Positions 1 through 5,165 of a stretch of DNA of 7,716 nt are shown piece after piece; the stretch's first letter is position 1; the number at the start of each line of letters is the position of its first letter. The position numbers were made by a program, and so were the translations under genes. The notes under the pieces are model-generated. The model saw only the letters and a list, made by a program, of their open reading frames with translations, did not search any database and was not told where the DNA came from. The DNA comes from Pseudomonadota bacterium (GTDB lineage Bacteria > Bdellovibrionota_B > Oligoflexia > Silvanigrellales > Silvanigrellaceae). The DNA lies in assembly GCA_027490595.1 (NCBI GenBank), contig JAIXXU010000131.1, positions 1-7,716 of the forward strand, written 5' to 3'.

Positions 1-321
1 AGATTTTAATTTAGACGTTGGTTTTTCTCCCACATTAACCTCATGAGAAACTAGCTTGGAATAAAGCAAGTAAACTTCAGGATCTTTTGGAAAAACTCTC
101 ATACACCCAATAATATGCTTTTCAATCAGGCCATTACTTCCTGGTATTTTTTGCCGTAGCTCTTTTTTAATTTCATTTTTATTGCACAGTTCTGAAGATA
201 TATAAGAATTTTGTGATTGTGCGAAAGACTTTAAAGAAAATAAAAGCATAAATAGTAAAACACAAAGACAATAAAAATGAATTATTTTGGAAAAAAATGA
301 ATTTATTGTATAACAATTCAA
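1..321 (-). CDS. Secreted protein of unknown function, N-terminal part (runs off left edge)
   Basis: An open frame of 107 codons enters from the left edge and has no stop inside the window. I place the start at a TTG at 321-319, because GAGGG lies 7 bases upstream and this start gives a full signal peptide. That peptide has a polar N-region with Lys11, then a hydrophobic core (about residues 13-27, HFYCLCVLLFMLLFS), then SFAQ with likely cleavage after Ala. The first in-frame ATG (249-247) would leave only MLLFSLKSFAQ, with no basic N-region. The mature part begins SQNSYISSELCNKNEIKKEL and is hydrophilic. A stretch around IIGCMRVFPKDPEVYLLYSKLV is vaguely TPR-like, but too little is present to name a family. 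The protein is inferred to be exported to the periplasm or beyond. It follows the M3 peptidase gene on the same strand after about 100 bases, so it may share a transcript or use its own promoter. Confidence 0.65.
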   Translation of the reverse strand, partial: MNCYTINSFFSKIIHFYCLCVLLFMLLFSLKSFAQSQNSYISSELCNKNEIKKELRQKIPGSNGLIEKHIIGCMRVFPKDPEVYLLYSKLVSHEVNVGEKPTSKLKS

Positions 322-337
322 AATACAGCCCTCTTTA

Positions 338-356
338 AACCATATGACTTATGGTT
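338..356. repeat. Inverted repeat in the leader of the secreted-protein gene
   Basis: AACCAT (338-343) and ATGGTT (351-356) form a perfect 6-base inverted repeat around a 7-base spacer. On the minus strand it lies just 5' of the AAAGAGGG ribosome binding stretch of the TTG-started secreted protein. It could be an mRNA hairpin beside the initiation site or a protein-binding dyad. A function is inferred only from position. Confidence 0.4.
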
Positions 357-408
357 GTGCTATCGACGCAAGAGGACTGCCTGTTAAATAAGAAGTTCAT
401 TTATTGAT

Positions 409-441
409 GGCAACAATTTTTCCTAAAGATCTATTGTTGCC
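409..441. repeat. Nine-base-pair hairpin enclosing the stop codon of the M3 peptidase gene
   Basis: GGCAACAAT (409-417) and ATTGTTGCC (433-441) are exact reverse complements with a 15-base loop that contains the peptidase TAG (425-423). On the minus strand the 3' arm is not followed by a T-run, so this is not a textbook intrinsic terminator. It may act as a 3'-end stabilising hairpin or a weak or factor-assisted terminator. Confidence 0.5.
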
Positions 442-2144
442 GCTATTGTTTGGCTTAAACTTGTAAGGACAGAAGGACCAAAATCAAGAGAGGATCCCGC
501 AGTATGGAAAAGATCCCAAAGAGAAACCTGCCCTCCTAAACTTAAAGCTTTGATGTAATCGTGAACAGTTTGCGTAAAATTTTTTTCACTCTGCTTCCAA
601 AGTTGAAGAGCGCCAATTTGAGCGATACCATAATCAATATAGTAAAAGGGAGACGAAAACACATGAGAACGAGAAAGCCAACCTAATGATAAAGAATGTG
701 GGCATAAATCCCACTGAACATGAGGCTGATATTTGTGCGACAGACTAATCCATAATTTTTCTCTTGTTATAGCATTTAATGGTTTATGCACGCTATAAAT
801 TTCATGCTGCCATTCATCAATCATAGCCATAAATGGCCAGAATGTTAAAGCCTGTATTAACTGGTATTTTTGAACAAGAAGAGCGTCATTTTCCCTGGGC
901 CAGAGCAAATGAAAAAAAGGACGTGCTAAATACTCAAGACCCATACTAGCAAATTCACAAAATTCCAATCCTGGCTGACGAAGAAGAATATTATCAATTT
1001 GAGTTGTTGCAAAGGCATGTAAACAATGGCCAAATTCATGAAAAAACAAGAAGGTGTCTTTTAATTTAGGAGAAAAATGAGCAAATAAAAAAGGCCTTTT
1101 TGTTTCATGAAGTATTGCTGTAAAAGCACCCGGCAATTTATCTTTACGAGGTTTTATATCAAAAAGTTGTTCTTCCTGCATTTGTTTAAACAACTTAAAA
1201 AAAGAAGGATGAATGCGTTGAAGAACAATTCCTAAATCATTCAACCAGGGCTCAAATGAAGTCTGTTTAAGTCCAAATTCAGGTTGAACAGAACTCCAAA
1301 AATTAGCATTCCAAGGCTCAATTTTTTTTCTATTGTGCTTCATGGCTTCTTTTTTTGAAATCTCTGTAACCAAAGGCACAATGATTTCATAGATGGATTT
1401 GCGAAAATTAGCGCAGTCTTCAGGCGTATAATCATTCCGCCCTAATTCAACAAAAGCTTGTTCGGTATAGTTTTTAAATCCAAATATTTTGGCTTGAGAA
1501 ATTCGATTTTCGTATAATTTTTCAAAATAATTTTCAAATTTTTCTTTATTTTTATCTATACATGCCCAATAAGACTCATAAGATTTCTGACGAATACTTT
1601 CTTGTTGATGATGAAAATAACCTAAAACAGAAGAAGCTTTGACTGTTTGTCCAAGAAAATTAGTTTCTAGGTCGTAAGAAAATTTCTGATACTCATAAAC
1701 AACTTGACTTTCATCAGCCTGTAATTTTATTCCAGCGTTATTAATCAGTTGCTTTCGACATTTTAAATCATCAAAGATTCTATCTTTATCATACCCATGC
1801 ATGGCATGGCGCCAGGGAGAATTTAAATAAATTTCCATTAATTTTTCTTTTGAATTTGACAAAAGAACAGCAATATTTCTATCAAATTCTGCCAACGATT
1901 TTTCGTGATCTTGCTGACCCACGTGCTGCTGACACTTTAGCTGTCTTAGTGTCTGAGTTTCACTTACCGCACAGGACAATTCATGGAATAGAGAAAACCA
2001 ATGCTTTGCCGAAAGAAAATCGGAAGGTTTCGAATGTTCTAATTGATGAAGAATGGATTCTACATGTTGTGGGTTGTGAGGCTCAAAGTCCCATGGGAGC
2101 GCAGAACGGGCCTGAGCTCTTTTGTGAGAAAATTCAATATCCAT
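423..2144 (-). CDS. M3 family zinc metallopeptidase (oligoendopeptidase-like)
   Basis: This 573-residue cytosolic peptidase has no signal peptide and is expected to cut short peptides using one zinc ion. The zinc motif HEFGH is at residues 369-373, inside the typical LFFHEFGHCLHAF context. The third ligand is probably Glu397 in CEFASMGLE, spaced as in thimet oligopeptidase-type enzymes. Near the C-terminus, His494 and the PFYYIDYGIAQIGALQLW stretch (499-516) match the conserved His/Tyr region that binds substrate and stabilises the transition state. The first 250 or so residues are helical, charged and poorly conserved, as usual for the lid domain. Length is close to the family norm of about 550-600. 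The ATG at 2144 has AAGG 8 bases upstream. It is divergent from the lipoprotein gene and upstream of the secreted-protein gene. I am sure of the M3 family. PepF or a more specific name would be a guess. Confidence 0.93.
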   Translation of the reverse strand: MDIEFSHKRAQARSALPWDFEPHNPQHVESILHQLEHSKPSDFLSAKHWFSLFHELSCAVSETQTLRQLKCQQHVGQQDHEKSLAEFDRNIAVLLSNSKEKLMEIYLNSPWRHAMHGYDKDRIFDDLKCRKQLINNAGIKLQADESQVVYEYQKFSYDLETNFLGQTVKASSVLGYFHHQQESIRQKSYESYWACIDKNKEKFENYFEKLYENRISQAKIFGFKNYTEQAFVELGRNDYTPEDCANFRKSIYEIIVPLVTEISKKEAMKHNRKKIEPWNANFWSSVQPEFGLKQTSFEPWLNDLGIVLQRIHPSFFKLFKQMQEEQLFDIKPRKDKLPGAFTAILHETKRPFLFAHFSPKLKDTFLFFHEFGHCLHAFATTQIDNILLRQPGLEFCEFASMGLEYLARPFFHLLWPRENDALLVQKYQLIQALTFWPFMAMIDEWQHEIYSVHKPLNAITREKLWISLSHKYQPHVQWDLCPHSLSLGWLSRSHVFSSPFYYIDYGIAQIGALQLWKQSEKNFTQTVHDYIKALSLGGQVSLWDLFHTAGSSLDFGPSVLTSLSQTIAATIDL

Positions 2145-2194
2145 GAAGAGGCCTTCGCAAAAAAAAAATTAAGGAACAGACAAAAATGGTCGAC

Positions 2195-2202
2195 ACTATA
2201 AA
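2195..2202. promoter_or_regulatory. Overlapping divergent -10-like elements
   Basis: TATAAA at 2197-2202 on the plus strand faces the lipoprotein gene. TATAGT at 2200-2195 on the minus strand faces the M3 peptidase gene. Neither has a convincing TTGACA-type -35 at 16-18 bases. I regard these as plausible but weak promoters. The A-run at 2159-2168 lies in the peptidase leader. Confidence 0.3.
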
Positions 2203-2211
2203 TTAAGAAAT

Positions 2212-2226
2212 GCTGTACGGTACAGC
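2212..2226. promoter_or_regulatory. 15-base palindrome in the divergent control region (operator candidate)
   Basis: GCTGTAC (2212-2218) and GTACAGC (2220-2226) are perfect inverted arms around a single G. A one-base loop cannot fold well as RNA, so a site for a dimeric DNA-binding protein is the better reading. It lies just downstream of the plus-strand -10-like element and about where the -35 of the minus-strand promoter would fall. One regulator could therefore control both the peptidase and lipoprotein genes. I do not recognise the cognate regulator. Confidence 0.45.
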
Positions 2227-2244
2227 TAAAGCAGGGTATTTGTC

Positions 2245-2625
2245 ATGATGTTTGGTTTTTTAAAAAAAATTCCCAAAAAAGATCTCCTGCTTTTAGCCCT
2301 GGCTGTAGGGTCAATTTCTTTTTCTTCTTGCACCACAAATCCTGCCACATCTTTGCGCACACCGTCGTTAATCCCTGTAAACCTACCGTTTTTAAGATTA
2401 GCCCCTTCAGGTGAATGCTATTATATTGATGATTTTCTTCCTACACCTGACACCATGGTAACAGGCCGTTCCGGCGGTCTAAATTTACGATATTATACCT
2501 ACTGGACAGCGCGTTACAAAACTTGGGCAGATGTGGGAATTATGCTTTCTTTTTATAGCAAAGATACACGCTGCTGGTCTTTGTTTGAAGAATATGTCCT
2601 GGCAAAGCCTGACGAACCCTCCTAG
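2245..2625 (+). CDS. Small lipoprotein of unknown function
   Basis: The 126-residue product starts with a basic N-region (KKIPKK, 7-12), a hydrophobic core (LLLLALAVGSI, 14-24) and SFSSC, giving a lipobox with Cys29 as the lipidated residue. The lipobox is slightly unusual, with Phe at -3 instead of Leu. The mature chain of about 98 residues is rich in aromatic residues and has only two further cysteines, Cys58 and Cys110, which could form a disulfide. It contains RYYTYWTARYKTWADVGIMLSFYS (82-105), likely beta structure. I do not recognise a family. Two adjacent ATG codons (2245, 2248) are possible starts, preceded by a modest CAGGG about 8-11 bases upstream. It is divergent from the peptidase gene and about 100 bases upstream of the Inc-shaped protein gene, which has its own promoter. 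Anchoring in the inner or outer membrane is inferred. Confidence 0.75.
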   Translation: MMFGFLKKIPKKDLLLLALAVGSISFSSCTTNPATSLRTPSLIPVNLPFLRLAPSGECYYIDDFLPTPDTMVTGRSGGLNLRYYTYWTARYKTWADVGIMLSFYSKDTRCWSLFEEYVLAKPDEPS

Positions 2626-2661
2626 TTTTTCGAAACAAACCAACGTCAAAGAAAAAAACAA

Positions 2662-2690
2662 TTGAACTCTTTTTTACACTGGTTTATACA
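2662..2690 (+). promoter_or_regulatory. Sigma70-type promoter of the disordered membrane protein gene
   Basis: TTGAAC (2662-2667) and TATACA (2685-2690) are separated by exactly 17 bases, each one or two changes from the consensus. Transcription would begin near 2697, leaving a short leader of about 27 bases to the ATG at 2724. This is one of the best promoters in the window. It implies that this gene is transcribed independently of the lipoprotein gene. Confidence 0.65.
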
Positions 2691-2694
2691 AACC
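2681..2694. promoter_or_regulatory. Dyad overlapping the -10 element (operator candidate)
   Basis: GGTTT (2681-2685) and AAACC (2690-2694) are inverted arms around ATAC. The flanking C2679 and G2696 are also complementary across one mismatch. The dyad covers the -10 hexamer, where a bound repressor would block RNA polymerase. The short arms mean chance cannot be excluded. Confidence 0.3.
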
Positions 2695-2707
2695 TGGTAA
2701 CCTATTT

Positions 2708-2715
2708 AAAAGGAG
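2708..2715 (+). promoter_or_regulatory. Ribosome binding site that decides the start at 2724
   Basis: AAAAGGAG is a near-perfect Shine-Dalgarno sequence placed 8 bases before ATG 2724. A GTG at 2715 is in frame but overlaps this site, so it cannot be the start that the site serves. Confidence 0.85.
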
Positions 2716-2723
2716 TGTTGTTT

Positions 2724-3767
2724 ATGAGCGGAAGTATAAGCCCAAGTAATTCTCAATCTGGAAGAACCCCTACTAGTATGTCTGCGAACGGAGAAGCTCA
2801 AAGTTCACGAGGTAATTCAGGTTACTTTAAAAAACCGCTCCCCCTAAGTAGAATAACTAGTACTGACGACAACGTTGCTGAACAAGAAAAGTCAGGCCCT
2901 GACACATCTACATACTCAACTCCTTCAGCCCATACTCCTTTAACTCCAACTTCACATTTGGAATTTCCCATCACTTCGAGCAATGAAACCACAATTGAGA
3001 CAACACAAGAAAACAATCAACAATCACCTATATCTAATCTTAGAAAGCCTCGCTCACATAGCTTCCCCAAAAATACGATAAAAGCAATAACCGACAGCCC
3101 TAGACAAGAAAGTCAGGGACAAGATAGTCCAGCACAATTAATAGTCCCTAAGACATCAGTCATTGGCACGCCTAGTGATTCTTCAAATCCTACCCCCCCT
3201 AGTCAAGACCCTTCTCAATTAAATTTGCCAGATAATCAAACCCATGAAAAGCAAACAATACCTGACACAAATAACCAGGAACAGACTAGTTTAACTCCTG
3301 GTTCCAACTCAAACACCACAACTTCTTCGACCAAAGAAAGCGTTGCTGAGGTTACCAATACAACTACCACTTATAAACTAACTACCAATCCTTCTGGCTC
3401 AACTAGCACGAATCAAACTTCTCAAGCGGAACAAACTCCCGAAACGCAAAAAAATTCCTTGGCAGGTCAAATCAAGCGTGCCAAACAAAAGGAACAACAA
3501 AGAATAGAAAACAAAGAAAATGCCAAAATAGTGGGTGTTGTTGTCGTTTTATTTGCTTTAGGTGTTTCGTTTTTTATAACATTTATTTCAGGGCTTCATC
3601 TTGCCCTACCATTTTTAGCTATTCCATCCTTTATCATCTTTTTATCGCTGGCTATCGCAGTATTTTTTTATTACCGAAAAAATTCAAAACCTTTTGTATC
3701 AAGTTTATTTAATACAAAAGCAAAAATTAAAGGTTATGAAAAAATAGAAACTCAGGAAGAGAATTGA
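2724..3767 (+). CDS. Inc-shaped membrane protein with long disordered Ser/Thr/Asn-rich N-terminal region
   Basis: The product is 347 residues from ATG 2724. Residues 1-247 are low-complexity and almost certainly disordered, rich in Ser, Thr, Pro, Asn and Gln. This fits a type III-type secretion signal at the N-terminus but is not specific. A basic, charged helix follows (KRAKQKEQQRIENKENAK, 251-268). Two hydrophobic segments, about 268-290 and 293-316, are separated only by a tight SGLHL turn. The sequence then ends in a basic tail of about 30 residues (YYRKNSKP to EEN). A bilobed hydrophobic hairpin with both ends on the same side is the hallmark shape of chlamydial Inc proteins. The hairpin sits C-terminally here, whereas in many Incs it is nearer the N-terminus. 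The coding strand is strikingly poor in G, reflecting the residue bias. No sequence family is recognised. A cell-envelope anchor with a disordered stalk is the main alternative. Confidence 0.8.
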   Translation: MSGSISPSNSQSGRTPTSMSANGEAQSSRGNSGYFKKPLPLSRITSTDDNVAEQEKSGPDTSTYSTPSAHTPLTPTSHLEFPITSSNETTIETTQENNQQSPISNLRKPRSHSFPKNTIKAITDSPRQESQGQDSPAQLIVPKTSVIGTPSDSSNPTPPSQDPSQLNLPDNQTHEKQTIPDTNNQEQTSLTPGSNSNTTTSSTKESVAEVTNTTTTYKLTTNPSGSTSTNQTSQAEQTPETQKNSLAGQIKRAKQKEQQRIENKENAKIVGVVVVLFALGVSFFITFISGLHLALPFLAIPSFIIFLSLAIAVFFYYRKNSKPFVSSLFNTKAKIKGYEKIETQEEN

Positions 3768-3927
3768 TATTGGCTCAAGCAACAACTTTCACTACTGCCT
3801 TCACTCTCAAACCATTTTAATAAAGACACTATAAGAAATTGTGTTGTGACTTTATGATTTCTCTGAACTAGTATTGATTTTTCTAATTTTTTTTTTTAGT
3901 TGAAGCCCCTCTTAACAGGGAACAAAA

Positions 3928-4530
3928 TTAGAGCTTATCAAGAATTTTGTTGAGATCTTGTTCTTGTGAACTAGGATTTTTATCGAGCCACGTAATGAGC
4001 TTCATGATAAATACGTCATTCATCTCGCCAGCAACCCTAAATTTGACAACTCCCTCAGGACTGACAAAAAAAGACTCTGGCGTGCCGGTAACACCATAAT
4101 TCAACGAAAGAAACCCTTGGGTATCAAGTAAAACGAGAAAAGTCTGGCCATAAGTTTTTTGCCAATTAACAACTGAAGAAAGCCTATCTTGAATGTTCAC
4201 ACTCACAAGTTGAGGGTTTGTCTTTTTTTTCTGGCTAATTTCAGTATAAAATTTTTGCAAACTAGGAGCCTCGGCTCTACAGACAGAACAAGAAGTAGTC
4301 CAAAAATTAACAACAGTCCAGTGTTTCTCTTCGTCACCCGAATTAGAAGCAAAAAAGGCTACTTTCTCACCACTGGTGCTTTCTCCCTCAAGGACTGGAG
4401 CCTGCCGGCCTATCAACTGACTAGGAGTAAAATTTGGATTTTTTTTAAGACCAAATAACATGAGAAGTACAAAAGAAGTAATAGCTAAAACAGCTAAAAA
4501 AAACTTGGCATAGCGAGGAGGTATAATCAT
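3928..4530 (-). CDS. Membrane-anchored thioredoxin-fold protein (TlpA/ResA/DsbE-like)
   Basis: This 200-residue protein has an N-terminal anchor (about residues 9-28, KFFLAVLAITSFVLLMLFGL), so the domain faces the periplasm. The redox motif is CSVC (Cys81, Cys84) in VVNFWTTSCSVCRAEAPSLQKF. The cis-proline loop is GVTGTPESFFV with Pro151. This resembles the GVxGxPE motif of CcmG/DsbE and ResA, which reduce apocytochrome c haem-site cysteines. TlpA-type general thiol reductases share it too. No cytochrome maturation genes are nearby, so the exact substrate is open. The ATG at 4530 has only a weak AGG upstream. The frame stays open for about 35 more codons but has no better start. It lies 48 bases after the 6S terminator on the same strand and may be transcribed by readthrough. 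It converges with the Inc-shaped gene; the 160-base gap (3768-3927) holds an 11-T run but no clear hairpin terminator. Confidence 0.88.
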   Translation of the reverse strand: MIIPPRYAKFFLAVLAITSFVLLMLFGLKKNPNFTPSQLIGRQAPVLEGESTSGEKVAFFASNSGDEEKHWTVVNFWTTSCSVCRAEAPSLQKFYTEISQKKKTNPQLVSVNIQDRLSSVVNWQKTYGQTFLVLLDTQGFLSLNYGVTGTPESFFVSPEGVVKFRVAGEMNDVFIMKLITWLDKNPSSQEQDLNKILDKL

Positions 4531-4577
4531 AGGAAAACCTAAAAAAGAAAGAGACCCCAGAAGAAAGTCATGACGAG

Positions 4578-4597
4578 AAAAACCCTTGCTACAAGGG
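4578..4597 (-). terminator. Intrinsic terminator of the 6S RNA gene
   Basis: Read on the minus strand, CCCTTG, loop TAG and CAAGGG form a perfect 6-bp GC-rich stem followed directly by TTTTT (4582-4578). On the plus strand the hairpin is followed by G residues, so it works only in the minus direction. It closes the RNA gene 48 bases before the TlpA-like start codon. Confidence 0.85.
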
Positions 4598-4727
4598 GGG
4601 TGCCTCTTGCTGATTCCATTAGGCTTCTCTCAATCGACAAAGCGGAGAGCGTGCTCACAGGAAAAGCCTTGGCTCCCTAGGACGTTGATTGTAGGTTCAC
4701 CCGCAAAACTGACGTTCTTACTGAGGC
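4578..4727 (-). ncRNA. ssrS: 6S RNA (sigma70 holoenzyme-binding regulatory RNA)
   Basis: 6S RNA mimics an open promoter, traps the housekeeping RNA polymerase and shifts transcription in slow growth. On the minus strand, GTGAGCACGCTC (from 4658) and GAGAGAAGCCTAA (to about 4619) match the diagnostic apical arm of the E. coli RNA (GTGAGCATGCTC ... CGAGAAGCCTTAA). The pairing layout is the same: AAGGCTT with AAGCCT, then a bulge holding GTGAGCACG, then CTCTC with GAGAG. CCA and TGG extend the arm below a two-base bulge. GCCTC at the predicted 5' end (4727-4723) pairs with GAGGC (4606-4602) as a closing stem. The intervening single-stranded sides would form the central bubble, although its 3' side is only about 14 bases. 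The primary transcript would be about 150 nt, and 126 nt if trimmed to the closing stem, which is short for 6S. Ends are predicted from promoter and terminator. A different sigma70-driven small RNA is the alternative. Confidence 0.75.
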
Positions 4728-4733
4728 GGGTTG

Positions 4734-4763
4734 ATTATGGTCTTAAAGTAAGAGAAATGTCAA
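4734..4763 (-). promoter_or_regulatory. Strong sigma70-type promoter of the 6S RNA
   Basis: On the minus strand, TTGACA (4763-4758) is a perfect -35. CATAAT (4739-4734), one change from consensus, follows after 18 bases. The expected start, at about 4727, is a G that begins the GCCTC closing-stem arm. A highly expressed stable RNA would be expected to have such a promoter. Confidence 0.75.
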
Positions 4764-4773
4764 CAAAGAATGA

Positions 4774-4802
4774 AGCGGCGATAGGAACTCCTGTTTTCCG
4801 CT
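4774..4802. repeat. Dyad between the divergent 6S and rpmE promoters
   Basis: AGCGG (4774-4778) and CCGCT (4798-4802) are inverted, with a smaller dyad AGGA..TCCT nested at 4782-4791. The element lies just upstream of the 6S -35 and about 35 bases upstream of the rpmE -35. It may be a regulator site or simply part of a longer, unrecognised RNA fold. Confidence 0.3.
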
Positions 4803-4836
4803 CTCAGAAATAACGAACTACCATAACTTATTCTCA

Positions 4837-4866
4837 TTGACTTTTTACCTACCACTGTGCTAATTC
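4837..4866 (+). promoter_or_regulatory. Probable rpmE operon promoter
   Basis: TTGACT (4837-4842) and TAATTC (4861-4866) are separated by 18 bases. The -35 is good and the -10 is only moderate. A start near 4873 would give a leader of about 57 bases carrying the hairpin at 4884-4899. Confidence 0.5.
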
Positions 4867-4883
4867 AGCTTGCTCCTTGGTAG

Positions 4884-4899
4884 GGTGATATAGATCACC
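4884..4899 (+). promoter_or_regulatory. Hairpin in the rpmE leader (possible autoregulatory site)
   Basis: GGTGAT (4884-4889), loop ATAG and ATCACC (4894-4899) form a perfect 6-bp stem about 30 bases before the bL31 start codon. In E. coli, bL31 synthesis is known to be controlled through its mRNA leader. A similar role here is inferred from position only. The same dyad could instead bind a DNA regulator. Confidence 0.4.
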
Positions 4900-4929
4900 A
4901 CGCCCCCATGGCAAACGAAGAGGTTTATT

Positions 4930-5154
4930 ATGAAAGAAACTATCCACCCTAAATTTGGTCCCTGTGAAGTTGTGTGCGCTTGTGGAAATACGTTCCAAAC
5001 ACGTAGTACAAAAGCTCTTCTTAAAGTTGAAACTTGCAGTGCTTGCCATCCATTCTGGACAGGTAAACATAAATTTGTAGATACAGCTGGACGGATTGAG
5101 CGTTTTAATCGCAAATATGCGGCAAAAAATGTTAGTCAAACAGCAGGGAAATAA
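4930..5154 (+). CDS. rpmE: Ribosomal protein bL31, zinc-binding form
   Basis: This 74-residue protein of the large ribosomal subunit forms part of the bridge to the small subunit. It begins [20 protein letters not shown]. Cys16, Cys18, Cys36 and Cys39 give the CxC plus CxxC zinc ribbon of the C+ class. The block [26 protein letters not shown] (residues 38-63) is typical of the family. The last 11 residues are a lysine- and glutamine-containing tail. The start ATG has AAGAGG 6 bases upstream. It is the first gene of the operon, 11 bases ahead of prfA. Its leader holds a hairpin and a likely promoter shared with the two genes below. The zinc-free paralogue used in zinc shortage in some bacteria is not seen here. 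The identification is firm. Confidence 0.97.
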   Translation: MKETIHPKFGPCEVVCACGNTFQTRSTKALLKVETCSACHPFWTGKHKFVDTAGRIERFNRKYAAKNVSQTAGK

Positions 5155-5165
5155 ACCTACTTTCC

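Noticed and set aside
1850..2146. Plus-strand 98-codon frame opposite the M3 peptidase 5' end
   Set aside because: It is antisense to a well-supported gene and shows no independent coding signal.
3834..3897. Possible terminator for the Inc-shaped gene: AGAAAT/ATTTCT stem and an 11-T run (3887-3897)
   Set aside because: The stem is only 6 AT-rich pairs with a 17-base loop and is 24 bases from the T-run, too weak for an intrinsic terminator.
3907..3920. CCCT/AGGG hairpin near the end of the TlpA-like gene
   Set aside because: It has only 4 pairs, and on the minus strand it is followed by an A-run, not a T-run, so it does not look like a terminator for that gene.
4531..4640. Longer N-terminus for the TlpA-like protein, or a decayed cytochrome maturation gene upstream
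   Set aside because: The frame is open upstream but has no usable start codon with a ribosome binding site, and the stretch is accounted for by the 6S 3' end and terminator.
4578..4727. tmRNA, RNase P RNA or SRP RNA as the identity of the non-coding RNA
   Set aside because: I saw no tRNA-like end or tag frame, no RNase P conserved core and no SRP apical motif, whereas the 6S apical arm matches in sequence and pairing.
4586..4813. Plus-strand 75-codon frame in the gap before rpmE
   Set aside because: It has no ribosome binding site or recognisable motif and lies opposite the minus-strand 6S RNA, its promoter and its terminator, which explain the sequence better.
4849..5139. Minus-strand frames overlapping rpmE
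   Set aside because: They are shadows of the bL31 coding sequence with no plausible starts or family features.
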